From Berberis thunbergii (taxonomy: Eukaryota > Streptophyta > Magnoliopsida > Ranunculales > Berberidaceae), in the NCBI GenBank assembly GCA_003290165.1, contig QNQO01005876.1:282761-346760 (forward strand): a stretch of DNA of 64,000 nucleotides. The letters run 5' to 3'. A program made the translations under genes and the position numbers. Within the stretch, counting starts at the first letter, position 1, and each line of letters opens with the position of its first letter. A model generated the notes under the pieces. The model worked only from the letters and a program-made list of their open reading frames with translations, did not search any database and was not told where the DNA came from. This document shows positions 1 through 11,268 of the stretch, piece by piece.

Positions 1-1270
1 CCCTGTCCACACAGCCACCACTACCATCTCGTTCTCCCACCATCAGCCACCCTGCACACCACGAAACAGACCACCACCGCCACTAATCACCGTGAAACAG
101 GGGCGTGACAACCCTGTTTCACGTTAAAAACATCACCTCGCCACTGAGCCTTGCCATCACCACCATCACCCTTCATCTCGTCGTCTCTCTCTCTTTCAAC
201 CAACATCACCCGAGCACCACCACCACCACTAAATAGGGGAGTGACAACCTTGTTTCGCGTCAGACCTCCGCCTCGCCACAGACCCTGCTCCCTGTTTTCC
301 TCTCTTCTCCACGATCTCTCTTCGTCTCGAGCTCCTTCCTGCCTCCCTCTCTCACGACTACCGTCGCAAGTGGCGCTTCCGCAGGCGACACAAATCACCG
401 CGACAGGAGAAACAAGGCTCCGCAAGCTCTCTGTTATTGTTTGTTTCTGTCTGTTTCCTTTCCTTATTTCACTGTTTCCTCACCCTCGGTCTTCCTGCAG
501 GTATCGGAGCCAGGTTGGAGCAGGAGGAAGCTCGCGAGGAGCGAAGAACAGCGGTGTTCCAGGCGCTGTCGCGCTGGGAACGAAGGGAACTTTAGCAGAG
601 GCGCGGGAATGAGTTAAATTATAATTTTCATTATTTGCACCCCCGGTTCCTGCTTTGTACCACCACAGAGCTTGTGTACTTCATTTTATCGGGATTCGTG
701 TTTGGACCAACTATTGATCTGCTGAGTACCACCACATCGAATTTGCGACAAACTAAATGGGTTGTATAAGTTATTGTGATTGATTTTACTGAATTGTGTG
801 CTTAATTGTTAATTACAATTTATTTCTGAAAGTTTTTGATAAATTGCTTTTGCTTGAAATAATTTGTTAATGTTTGATAGAAACATGATATAATTTAATT
901 TGATTTTAACGATCATATATTCCGTGTAAGCAAAGGATTCTCATCCCTAAAGCTTCTCGTTTTTAAATTCAATAATTTAGATTTAAATAATTTTTGCTAA
1001 CTCATTGGTGAGTCCAAGCCCACAAAATCCACATTTTTCTTTTATTTTATTTTTTTTATCTTTAAATTTATTTTAGTTTAGTTTTAAAATGTTGTAAACC
1101 CATTTTCCATTTAAATTAGTTTAAATTAAATTATAAATTTTAATTGCATCCACCTTCCTCGTGGGATCGACCCATACTTGTCGTTGTCTACCAGTTAGGC
1201 ACCGTGCACTTGCGGTTATTACAAATGGGTTGAATTAACCTAATAATTTAGGTCGGTTAAATTCGCATCA
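1..1270 (+). repeat. 5' LTR of Athila-like copy A, partial
   Basis: Collinear with 8657-9931. It ends in GCATCA directly before the primer-binding site. It includes the R/U5-like region with CT-rich and CCACCA-rich sequence and a 12-bp hairpin. Open frames here are low-complexity and not supported as genes. Confidence 0.9.
91..123 (+). other. Perfect 12-bp hairpin in the LTR transcript region
   Basis: CGTGAAACAGGG (91-102) and CCCTGTTTCACG (112-123) pair perfectly around a 9-base loop. The same hairpin is at 8747-8779 in the 3' LTR, and related imperfect versions occur in both LTRs and in copy B (near 42040 and 49895). It lies about 250 bases downstream of the LTR TATA box, so it would be in the element's RNA. 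Confidence 0.7.
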
Positions 1271-1276
1271 AGTTTT

Positions 1277-1293
1277 TGCGCCGTTGCCGGGGA
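1277..1293 (+). other. Primer-binding site, tRNA-Asp type
   Basis: TGCGCCGTTGCCGGGGA lies 6 bases after the LTR end. It matches the complement of the 3' end of plant tRNA-Asp with one missing G. Copy B has the fuller version at 47519-47536. Confidence 0.75.
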
Positions 1294-2689
1294 AGGTATC
1301 GGTGTAATTGAATTTAAGATTTGTTTTCACTAATTTAAAAAAAATCCAGAAAAATTAAAAAAAAAAAACAAAAACAAAAACAAAATTTTATTTTTATTTT
1401 ATCAAGTTATTTTTACACTCATTTTTGTGTTTGATTTTGCAGATTACACGCTTCTCAAGAAAATTGGATGATCCTGTAACATCAAGCAAAGTTTTTTTTT
1501 ATTTTTTTGTGAGGAGAGTTTTAATTTATATTCACCTCGTTTTACGAGTGTGTGGTGTAATAATTTTTAAACTTTACTGTTTTTTGTTTTGTTTAATCAC
1601 AAAAAAGAAATTTTGAAAAACCCAAAATTTTCTAAGTCAAAAGAAATTATAGGGAAACAATTTTAATTGTTACCCAATAATTTATTTTTTTGATTTAGAA
1701 ATCTGACTTCTACGACCAAGACCAGTAAATTTATTTGCATGTGCTTGTGTGGTGAGTGAAACGGATAAAAAGAATTCAGACTTTTTTTTAATTGTGCTAA
1801 CTTTTTGCGCAGAACGGAATATGCACACTGTAAGTATTTCTATCACACGCAACGTATTAGCGACCCGGGTGCTTTGTGTAATTGTTTGAAATTGTGTGAT
1901 TGGTTTTTTAATTTTTGTAATTGTGGATGCTAAACTTTAGTAATTCATAATAAGCAGACCCAACTTCTAAATAGATACTGGTGGAACTTGATATCCCCAC
2001 CTCATCACTCCAGCTGTGTGCAACCAATAGCCTAACATAATTAAAATCAATTAGCAAGTTAGATAGAGCATCTTTTAGGTACGGTGTTCATAAGACAACC
2101 AAAACCAAGGTGAATCCAATAATTTTTGTGTTGACCGCTGCTTCAAGTGACGATGGGTTTAATCATTCATTGAACTCCGAGAGGCCACTGCCACAAGGGT
2201 AATTTACCCGGTACGCCGAGTCATAAGTAAGCTACGATCCACAAGAAGAATTGGTGTAACTAACAGTTTTGGGTTAGGAACACAAGCCTCAAGTGTACAT
2301 TTAACATCACATCGTTTTCACATATATTGGCTTATAGAGCGGTAGCACAAGGAAGTACTTAATTGGACCATTGTGACCTTCTACTCTTGTGCAATAATTC
2401 GATTTATTTGAAACAAAACTCTAGCCTACTGATTTTGAACTTTGTAGTGTAAAGTATGCACTCTTAGGATCATCTTGTAGCACCCATTGCTTTGTAATAA
2501 AGATTATATAAGAAATAATTGTCCCCCGAAGATAAAAAGATAATTGATTTCAAAAAAAATGTGATTGCTTAGGGAGACATGTTTCTTGTGCATTTATTGG
2601 TTGCTGATTGCGTGTGAGTCTGTGTATATTTTTAGAGGTTGTGCTTTCAAAAAAAATGAGCACAAGGGATTATCCAGCCTTTTTTTTTT
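1294..2689 (+). other. Untranslated leader of copy A
   Basis: AT-rich, many stops in all frames, collinear with the leader of copy B (46230-47518, minus). No gene seen. Confidence 0.6.
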
Positions 2690-3485
2690 GAGCAAGTCAA
2701 TTCATTTTATGACATGCGACGACCTGATTATGATCCATATTTAGATTATTACAACTCAGGCTTAGCCTATCATCCTGACTTCTCATGGGCTCATGGTCAG
2801 TACCATGAAGGACCTCTAGACACTCCTTAGACTACTCAAGCTTTTATTCCTGATAATGAGTCTCAATTTCATCGAGTTGTTCCTCCTTCTAACACATCTA
2901 GTTTAGAGGATGCCTTAACTCGTGTCATGCAGCGAACAGGAGAAATGCTTGAGCAAAATTCTCAGGATATCACAGAATTGATAGCTAATTCTCAACAAAA
3001 TGCTAAAGCTATCAAGAAACTTGAGATGACTTTAAGTCAGATAGCTGAGTCACTTCTTGAGATAGAGTCAGAAAAATTCCTTAGCCAACCTATTTCTAAC
3101 CCAAAGGTTCAATTTGAAATTAGTGGCAAATCTGAGCTGGACAATGAAGATGTCCAATCCATTACTACCCTTAGGAGTGGAAAATTGGTTGACAATCAGG
3201 TAGGAATGCCAGACATAAGTGTTATTATATCCTCACCCAATTTTACACAGGTTGCATCCTTCTCTCATACGAAGGCTGATAAAGCCTCATTTATTGATCA
3301 ACATGTAGATTCTGAGACACTACAGACATCTCCTTCCCATGTTGACTCATGTCAACCTAGTGACTCATGCATCGAATCAAACTGTGAACATTCTTTAGAA
3401 TCTCCCCTTGACTGTTTTCATGATACACATGACCAGTTAGAGGCTTGTTTGACTCATTTTAGTTTAGACTTTGCTGTCGATGATT
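2690..3485 (+). pseudogene. gag C-terminal remnant (Athila-like), interrupted
   Basis: Encodes a piece reading EQVNSFYDMRRPDYDPYL at its start, then an aromatic [12 protein letters not shown] stretch, a helical segment rich in Q, N and I around residues 80-130, and a TTLRSG motif. This is the order seen at the C-terminus of plant Ty3/gypsy gag proteins of the Athila group. There is an in-frame TAG at 2828, and no N-terminal capsid region or zinc knuckle was found. The frame continues to 3493, where the terminal TAG of a hAT insertion ends it. The same frame resumes after that insertion. Copy B carries the equivalent piece without the hAT. Confidence 0.7.
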
Positions 3486-3493
3486 CCATTAGG

Positions 3494-4048
3494 TAGGGGT
3501 GGGCAATGTCGGTTCGGTTCGGTTTTGAGCCCCAAACCGATTTAGAACCGATTTCATTCGGTTTGCCCAAAACCCAAACCGAAACTGAATTTTGTATTTG
3601 TAAACCGATGAATTCGATTGAACTGAATTTCGGATCGGATCGGTTTGGTTGGGCCGAAATTTCAAGCTCAAGCATTTGAAAGACTTTCATTAAAACATGT
3701 CAAATTTTTTTACAGGCCCAATTTTTTTATAGACCCAATTTTTAGCCCAAAATTGAAAACTTTGAGAGAAGGGGGTGATTTAGTGCAACAGTGTGTATTG
3801 CAGTGCATTTGTTGCACTAATCAAGTATTGACACCTACTTTTTATTTAGTTATTTATATATATCTAATTAATCGGTCGGTTCGGTTATAAATCGGTTAGT
3901 TCAAAATCGTAAACCGATTTCGAACCGTTTATAATCGGTTCGGTTTAAATTATTTCTTTCTACTCATATTTCGGTATGGTTACCGAACCGAATTTGAAAA
4001 CCGGTTCGATCGGTTAACCGAATTTAAATCGATTTTTGCTCATCCTTA
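3494..4048. mobile_element. Non-autonomous hAT element (TAGGGGTGGGCA family), 555 bp
   Basis: Begins TAGGGGTGGGCAA and ends TTGCTCATCCTTA (imperfect inverted repeat). Flanked by the 8-bp TSD CCATTAGG at 3486-3493 and 4049-4056. Both ends are packed with GGTTCGGTTCGG-type reiterations in both orientations. The homologous uninterrupted site is in copy B (about 45380-45400). No transposase. Confidence 0.9.
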
Positions 4049-4056
4049 CCATTAGG

Positions 4057-6056
4057 GAAGTCAATGATTTGCTTGAATCAGTCCCCATTATGGATCCTAG
4101 TTATAAATGGAAGTCTAAAGTGAAGCCTCTTCCACTCAGTGAGTCAAAACTAGTCCCATCAGTTGAGCCACCTGAGCTTGACCTTAAACAATTACCCGAC
4201 ACCCTCAGGTATGCATTTTCAGGTGATGAGTTGTTTAGACCAATATTTCTATGTAATTCATGTGACGAGCCTGTACCACCTGATATATCCATCGTCTCAT
4301 CTACTTGCATCACATTCCCATTTACTAAGGCTACTTTCACCGATCCCTTGTGCTGTAGTGAAGATTTCAGTTTTTACTAGGGGTGGGCATGGGACGGGAT
4401 GGGACGAGATATGCCCATCCCTATCCCATCCCGTTCATACGGGATCGGGACGGGACGGGATGGGAAAAACCTCATCCCGACCTCGTCCCATCCCAAACGG
4501 GTTCGGGACGGGACGGGACGGGACGGGATCAGCGTGCTAATCTGGACGACTGGACATATCAAATATGGAAATAAACGTATAATATGGAAATAAACGTATA
4601 AATATGGAAATAAACGTAATACATGGGACCTGTTTTTCCAATAGAAATCAAACAAGCAAACCAAAGATTGTTAACAGAATCATAAGAATAATATGGAAAT
4701 AAACGTATAAATATATAGAATAAAAGAGCTTACCATTTGGGTCTGTTCGATTTCATCATTTGTGAATGCCATGCAAGAAATAAAAAGAGGTCAGAAACTG
4801 TGATTATACAAAACATAACTACCAACAGTAATACTTGTATATGGTGTTCATAGCTTCTTGACATTCCAATCACAACATTCTAGTCGAGCACTAAATTAAC
4901 CTTAGCTTAAGAGTGACCTTAATCTAATTGTTTAACCTGTTTCAGTGAGAATGCTATACAAATCATGAATGCTATCTATCCTTTGATATTGGATCATTCA
5001 TGCCATGCTGTGGTCTATCTCCAATATGGAGTTAGAAAATGACTTCACACAAAGGGTTCTAGTATGTAACAGGTGCTCAGAAAGTGCCCTTATCCATCAT
5101 CTCTTCTCTGAAATTGACATTATTGAGATAAAAAGCTACATTGATTCATTTTGTAAACCAACCAGCCAGTGAATCGAACATATTCTTAGATTTGGATGGA
5201 TAACCAGCCAGTGAATCGAACATATTCTTAGATTTGGATGGATTATAAAAGTCCTTTTCCAACGAAAAAAAAACCAAAGAAAAAAACAGTTGCATATTTT
5301 ATATAAGTAGTTTAAGTTTCAAATATACATCAAAGGTTAATAGTAGGTAGACAATTTTAGAACGTCACAACGATACAGATGAATTTGACTAGGAAGATCA
5401 TGAGTCCATGAATTTGCTGGGCCTGCTGGAAGCCTGACTGGGCCTGCTGGAAGCCTGAACATTTTATGCAAATGTTCATAAAATAAATAAATAAGTAAAT
5501 AAAAATATTAATAATTAATATTAAAAAATTAGTTCGGGACGGGACGGGATTGGCGGGATTGAAAATCTTCATCCCATCCCATCCCATTCTAAATCGGGAC
5601 GGGACGGGATCGGGATGAAATTATTCAATTCCATTAAGACTCGAAAAAATCGGGACGGGATGGGATGGGATCGGGACGGGAACGGGATCGCGGGATGGGA
5701 TGCCCACCCCTAGTTTTTACCATCCTGTTGTGAAAATTATCCAATCTTCTAATTTGGAACTAGACATAGGATGTTCCCTTTTTGGAGCACGCAAGGATCA
5801 TCTGTTGTGTATGACTACTGGTCACGTTTGGAATTTTCTAGTGTATTTGGTGCCCCATGTGATTGCTATATTTTGGTGGACTGATCCTCAACTGTTCAGG
5901 TTGTTGATATACGACCATGGACTAAGTGTTTGTCATGTTCTTCCTCTCCACTTTTCGATACACCATTTTTTAGGAAGAATATTTGTCGGGCTGATGACGG
6001 TAAACCAAGCGCTCCTAGGAGGCAGCCTAGTTTTAGTTATGTGTCTTAGTTGTTAG
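4057..6056 (+). pseudogene. gag-pol junction remnant with family-specific ORF, split by a hAT
   Basis: Coding pieces are 4057-4369 and 5721-6056, in one frame apart from the hAT between them. The first has [13 protein letters not shown], resembling the LKPLP..LRYAFLG segment that precedes reverse transcriptase in plant Ty3/gypsy polyproteins, then [11 protein letters not shown]. The second continues into a hydrophobic stretch ending near LGRIFVG. There is no RT. Relative to copy B the region after LRYAFSG has lost about 60 codons, and another deletion occurs near 5815. Function unknown; the same non-pol sequence survives in both copies. Confidence 0.55.
4378..5712. mobile_element. Non-autonomous hAT element (TAGGGGTGGGCA family), 1335 bp
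   Basis: TIRs TAGGGGTGGGCAT and ATGCCCACCCCTA are perfect. The 8-bp TSD GTTTTTAC is at 4370-4377 and 5713-5720. Subterminal arrays of CGGGACGGGAT and its complement lie within about 150 bp of each end. The AT-rich core includes a 42-bp tandem duplication at about 5158-5243. No transposase. Copy B has the empty site. Confidence 0.95.
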
Positions 6057-8038
6057 TCTGGATTGATTTTCGAGTACCCTATTTAGTTGTGTTTCACTCA
6101 TACTCGTTAGCTCCATAACAGTTTTGACTTACAACTTGCCTTCTTTTTAGTTTTCTTTGTTAGTGTCGAGTATGCATTTTATCGATTTCTAATGAAAACT
6201 CCATGATTCTTATATTTGTGAGCCTCATTGATGGATGACTTCTTGGAAATTGGTAAAATCTTCACCGCGGTAATACTGTTCTAACCTCCTCTCATGTACT
6301 TATTTCATTCATTTGTCAGAATTATTTTGTTAAACATTGAGGACAATGTTTGGATTAGGTTTGGGGGTAGGGTTCATGAGTCGGTGAATTTTTCGTTTTT
6401 CGTAGTGTTTTCTTTTCTTATTCTTTAAAAAAAGGTGAATTTTTCGTTTTTTCGTAGTGTTTTCTTTTCTTATTCCAAAAAAAAAAGCTTTTCTTTCAAG
6501 AAAACTTAGACTTTTGCGATTATGAAAATGGATTTTAAATATTTTATGCTCAGGAAAATGCAAACCAACTTGACATATTGGTATATTGATAAAGACTAAA
6601 AGTTTAGTAAGATCCTTAAGTTAGATCTAGTTCATAAAATTTTTCAACTCAATTATCTTTGCACCATGAGCCACATTAGCATAACTTGAAGTTAATGAGT
6701 GAAATATGCACTAGAAAACCTTAGAATAATAATGGAGACTTAACCCTGAAAGTTTTGAACCATTCTATTTTTCCGAGGGTTATACCTAAACTCTGATTTT
6801 TTTTTTAGTCCGTGTTATCTCGTTGATGATCTCATTATTCTCATTTTTCTGATCAATTGTTTTGGGAATGACATTAAAATTGAATTATTATACTTGAACT
6901 TCTTGGCTTATTCAATTGAGATGTCATAATACTGACCCGAACTTAAGAAATCATCTAGGCATTTTTTTTCTTTAGACCAGTAACTAACCTTTTAACATAC
7001 CCACAATATTAACCTTTTTGAGCCTTAGAATAACTTTTATTTGTTAACCCATTAACATTTACCTAACTTTTTTGGGAATGTGTATGGATGGATATACTTG
7101 GTGTCAAAAGGGCATTAAAGAGCAAAATATGAGATATTTCATAAATCCTCTATAAGAAAAAAAAAAAGGTTGAAGAAAAGAAAAATAGTAAAAAAAAATG
7201 ATTCTTCAATGAGGATAAAGATGTGAGAATGAACAAAAATTGATGGTGCGCAACATTGGTTTATTCTTGACAGTCCCAATTGTTCGTGAATGGGTGTATA
7301 CATTCCTAGAAATTTATGACATTCCTTATTAACCATTACCCAAGCCCCGTTACAACCCAACAAAGTCCTAGTTGATCTTAGGTAAAAGTTGATTCCGTAG
7401 ATGTGGGAATTTAATAACCAAGACCTATGGTATTTGATTCAACATTCCCAAAAGAAATTGATATTCCTGTCCATGAGATCATGTTCATTCCATTCTTGAA
7501 AAGTCCGTTCTTCATATTACTATATATGAGATGATTGTTTTCCATTATTTACTCTTTTCCTCACATATAAACTAAGTGAAATACCAAATCTCTGAGTGTT
7601 TTATTGTGAGTGACATGAGAGGTTTGAAGTCAAAACAAACTTTCTACAGGAGATTTAGTCATTGTTTTACTCTGAAATGAAAAGTTATGTTGATAGTGTT
7701 ATCCACACACACATTGAGTTGAGGATGATTGTGAATTTTTTCTAATCTTTGGAGAATATTAAATTATTTGGAAATTTGTTGATACACTAAAATGACATTG
7801 TTGGTTTCTTGCATTTTTTGAAGTTTTAAAATGAACACTGTTTGACCAAGTTTTGTTGAGTCAGTAATGTTTGTGGGTAACATTTCTGGAAACCCTCACG
7901 AGACTATAACTCGTCCACTAGAGGTAATCTAGGGGTTTAAAGTCTTGTTGCACGTTTAAGGTAAGTGTAACCGATGATTCATGCGAAAGTGAGTTAGGAT
8001 TTTCTTTTTATTGTTTTGCTCGAGGACTAGCAAAATAT
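6057..8038 (+). other. Long non-coding 3' internal region of copy A, with an upstream polypurine tract
   Basis: Conserved in order with copy B (42663-44530) but with no open frame of note. It begins with the Athila-type motif GAGGACAATGTTTGG, followed at 6357-6372 by a purine tract almost identical to the one at the 3' LTR. Confidence 0.6.
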
Positions 8039-8051
8039 AGGTTTGGGGGTA
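8039..8051 (+). other. Polypurine tract of copy A
   Basis: AGGTTTGGGGGTA immediately upstream of the 3' LTR, as expected for plus-strand priming. Confidence 0.75.
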
Positions 8052-8246
8052 TTTGATATTCACATAATTATTACATAACATATTCTTCAATTTATATATG
8101 TTAGTGTTTCGATTATTATATTTTATAGTAATTATTTCGTTTTCATGTCTTTGTAGGAATTTGAGCGTAAACGATGAAATCATATTAAGGCAACAAGTTA
8201 AGGAACGACAATTGGTCGATTCTAGCGGTGGTACAAAGTAGAGGGT

Positions 8247-8365
8247 CACACATCTAAACCCATAACTTAAACCCGAAACCTAACCCATAAACCCAAAACC
8301 TAAGCCCATAACCTAAACCCAAAACCTAACCCATAAACCCAAAACCAAACCCATAACTTAAATCC
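8247..8365 (+). repeat. Degenerate AACCCATAA / AACCTAA tract in the LTR
   Basis: About 120 bp of irregular repeats of AAACCCATAACCTAA type resembling interstitial telomere-like sequence. The same tract is in both LTRs of copy B (complement near 42400-42465 and 50205-50285), so it belongs to the LTR and not to a telomere. Confidence 0.7.
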
Positions 8366-8497
8366 AAATCCAATGCTAAGCCCAATCAAACCCTAGACAC
8401 ATTCCCTAAATTATTCAAGATTCTGATTTATTTTTGCCTTAAATCACTCATTGAACCCTCCCTTGAACCTGTCCATATTCATTTTCTCGTAATTATC

Positions 8498-8505
8498 TAT
8501 AAATA
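8498..8505 (+). promoter_or_regulatory. LTR TATA box
   Basis: TATAAATA roughly 445 bp into the LTR, followed by a purine-rich then CT-rich leader. The same TTATAGA/TATAAAT context is in the copy B LTRs. Inferred transcription start about 30 bases downstream. Confidence 0.55.
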
Positions 8506-9931
8506 CAAAAATTCAATGGATGAGAAAAGGGAGGAAGAGAAGGGAAAAGAAAATTTACAAAAAATCAAAGTCTCTTCCTCACAAAGTGATTTTCATCACA
8601 CCCACCACCGAGCTCCGCCACCATCACCCGAGCATCTCTCTGTCCCTACTCCTCTCCCCTGTCCACACAGCCACCACTACCATCTCATTCTCTCACCATC
8701 AACCACCCCACACACCACGAAACAGACCACCACCGCCACTAATCACCGTGAAACAGGGGCGTGACAACCCTGTTTCACGTTAAAAACATCACCTTGCCAT
8801 CACCACCATCACCCTTCATCTCGTCGTCTCTCTCTCTTTCCGCCACCATCACCCGAGCACCACCACCACCACCATCACCCGAGCACCACCACCACCACGA
8901 AACAAGGGGAGTGACAACCCTGTTTCGCGTCAGACCTCCGCCTCGCCACAGACCCTGTTCCCTGTTTTCCTCTATTCTCCACGATTTCTCTTCGTCTCGA
9001 GCTCCTTCCTGCCTCCCTCTCTCACGACCACCGTCGCAAGTGGCGCTTCAGCAGGAGGCACAAATCACCGCGACAGGAGAAACAGGGCTCCGCAAGCTCT
9101 TTGTTATTGTTTGTTTCTGTCTGTTTCCTTTCCTTATTTCACTGTTTCCTCACCCTCAGTCTTCCTGCAGGTACCGGAGCCAGGTTGGAGCAGGAGGAAG
9201 CTCGCGAGGAGAGAAGAACAGCGGTGTTCCAGGCACTGTCGCGCTGGGAACGAAGGGAACTGTAACAGAGGCGTGGGAATGAGTTAAATTATAATTTTTG
9301 TTATTTGCACCCCTGATTCCCACTCTGTACCACCACAGAGCTTGTGTACTTCATTTTATCGGGATTCATGTTCGGACCAACTGCTGAGTACCACCACATC
9401 GAGTTTGCGACAAACTAAATGGATTGTATAAGTTATTGTGATTGATTTTACTGAATTGTGTGCTTAATTGTTAATTACAATTTATTTCTAAAATTTTTTG
9501 ATAAATTGCTTTTGCTTGAAATAATTTGTTAATGTTTGATAGAAACATGATATAATTTAATTTGATTTTAACGATCATATATTCGGTGTAACCAAGAGAT
9601 TCTCATCCCTAAAGCTTCTCGTTTTAAATTCAATAATTTAGATTTAAATAATTTTTCCTAACTCATTGGTGAGTCCAAACCCACAAAATTCACATTTTTC
9701 TTTTATTTTACTTTTCTTATTTTTAAATTTATTTTTAGTTTAGTTTTAAAATGTTGTAACCTCATTTTCCATTTAAATTAGTTTAAATTAAATTATAAAT
9801 TTCAATTGCATCCACCTTCCTCGTGGAATCGACCGTACTTGCCATTGTCTACCAGTTAGGCACCGTGCACTTGCGGTTATTACAAATTGGTTGAATTAAC
9901 CTAATAATTTAGGTCGGTTAAATCCGCATCA

Positions 9932-10205
9932 TCTTTGATCTGATCTTCTTTGATCTTATTTGATCTGATTTTTTTTATCTGATCTTCTTTGAACTTCTTT
10001 AGTCTGATCTTCTTTGATCTTCTTTGATCTGATCTAATCTTCTTATATCTTATTTGATCTGATCTTCTTTGATCTATCTTCTTTGATCTGATATTTTTTT
10101 ATCTTCTTTGATCTGATTTGATCTTCTCTGATCTTTTTTGATCTTCTTTGCTTTGATCTGATATTCTATGATATTCTTTGATCTTCTTCGATCTTCTTTG
10201 ATCTA
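9932..10205 (+). repeat. GATCTTCTTT minisatellite
   Basis: About 270 bp of imperfect tandem units of GATCTTCTTT and GATCTGATCTT. Low complexity, no gene. Likely part of the CACTA interior. Confidence 0.8.
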
Positions 10206-10745
10206 AAAATATATATATAAAAACCAATTGGCCACGGTAAATTGTCGTCGCTAAACTCTTTAGTGTTTGGTTTAAAAAAAAAAAAACCAATTAGCTACGG
10301 TTGTTTGCCGTCGCTAATAAAAAATTTCGAAAACCAATTAGCCACGGTAAATTGCCGTAGCTAATTTCTTTAGTGTTTAATTATTATTATTTTTAAAAAC
10401 CAATTAGCGATGGTTTTTTGCCGTCGCTAATTAAAAAAATCAAAAATCAATTAGCCTCGGTAAATTGCCGTAGCTAATCTCTTTAGTGTTTAATTTTTTT
10501 TTTAAATCAATTAGCCACGGTTTTTTGCCGTCGCTAATAAAAAAATCAAAAACCAATTATTTTTATTTGTAAGTCTACAAGAATTAGCGACGGTTTTAAG
10601 CCGTCACTAAATATTCTGCGACGGATTTTTATAATTATGGGTTGAAATAGTATTGAAAGCAATGCTGTCGCTAATCGTATAATTAGCGACGGTATCAAAA
10701 AACCGTCGTTAGTTTCCGTAGCTATTAAAGTTTTTTTTTGTAGTG
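9932..10745 (-). mobile_element. Right end of a CACTA (En/Spm) transposon
   Basis: On the minus strand the terminus reads CACTACAAAAAAAAAC, followed by many copies of TTAGCGACGG / TTAGCTACGG in alternating orientation (10220-10720), the classic CACTA subterminal repeats. The left terminus and transposase are not in the window. The LTR element ending at 9931 probably inserted inside this CACTA element, which would put its other end before base 1. Confidence 0.75.
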
Positions 10746-10770
10746 ACCACTTTGTCATTTTTAGTTTTTC

Positions 10771-11040
10771 ATGGTTAAAGATGCTACACCAAAATCTCTT
10801 CAATTTCCACTCACACAAACTCAACTCATTTTGAGATTTAGCATGATTAAACATGCTAAGCAAGTTAAAGAAATATCATTTCAATTTAATTCACTACTAA
10901 CTCGAACACTACACTTGATGGAGTATTCCAATGAAACCAGATGCTATGTTTTATGCAGGGACTTTGTTGATTGTGTAAAGCGGTTGAGAATTGCAAGAAA
11001 AGATGAAGCTCTCTATCCTTCATCTGCTTTATTTGCATAA
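10771..11040 (+). other. Unrecognised 89-codon open frame beside the CACTA end
   Basis: Starts MVKDATPKSLQF and ends PSSALFA, with a Cys- and Arg-containing centre (RCYVLCRDFVDCVKRL) that looks more protein-like than its surroundings. I do not recognise the family. It could be an exon or a captured gene fragment; no splice partners were identified. Confidence 0.25.
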
Positions 11041-11084
11041 TTAGTATGGTTCCTCTTAATCTTGTTTTATGTTTTGGTAAATAT

Positions 11085-11268
11085 AAGCTGTCTTTTATCT
11101 CCAACCTCAAACACCATTATGATTTGTTATATAAACTAGGTATTCCCCGTTCCGTTGGCACGATAAAAGTTTTACATGATAAATAGAGTTTAGTCTACTT
11201 TAAATATCAAGATAAATAACTATCAAAATGTTGGGTATGAGAATCGAACCCGTGCACTTTTGGTCAAG
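11085..11268 (-). mobile_element. Helitron-like fragments, joined head to tail
   Basis: About 48 bp of one element's 5' end (11085-11132) abuts the 3' end of another: on the minus strand a short hairpin (GAACGG... region) followed by GGGAATACCTAG. The second copy reads to about 11268 (ATGTTGGGTATGAGAATCG box). The array at 30018-32087 shows the intact form. Confidence 0.55.

Larger units (their letters stand above)
1..9931 (+). mobile_element. Non-autonomous Athila-like LTR retrotransposon, copy A (5' end outside window)
   Basis: The two direct repeats (1-1270 and 8054-9931) are near-identical LTRs. The window opens at about LTR base 604. Next to the 5' LTR is a primer-binding site resembling the 3' end of tRNA-Asp, and a polypurine tract sits just before the 3' LTR. 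The internal part holds only a C-terminal gag piece and a stretch with the LRYAF motif that normally lies between protease and reverse transcriptase. No RT, RNase H or integrase is present. After subtracting two hAT insertions the internal length is about 4.88 kb, matching copy B at 40885-50487, so this is a propagating deletion-derivative family and not one decayed element. Athila-like assignment is inference from the tRNA-Asp primer site, the gag motif TTLRSGK and the 3' motif GAGGACAATGTTTGG. Confidence 0.85.
8054..9931 (+). repeat. 3' LTR of Athila-like copy A, complete (1878 bp)
   Basis: Starts TGATATTCAC and ends CCGCATCA. It matches 1-1270 over its last two thirds, with small indels in the CCACCA-rich part. 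It contains a TATA box at 8498 and the hairpin at 8747. Confidence 0.92.

Noticed and set aside
151..612. Open frame in the first LTR, and its twin at 8761-9282
   Set aside because: Low-complexity Ser/Pro/Arg translation of a CCACCA/CT-rich LTR. It recurs only because the LTR is repeated.
8247..8365. Telomeric repeat array
   Set aside because: Units are irregular, the tract is short, and it is found in every LTR of this family.
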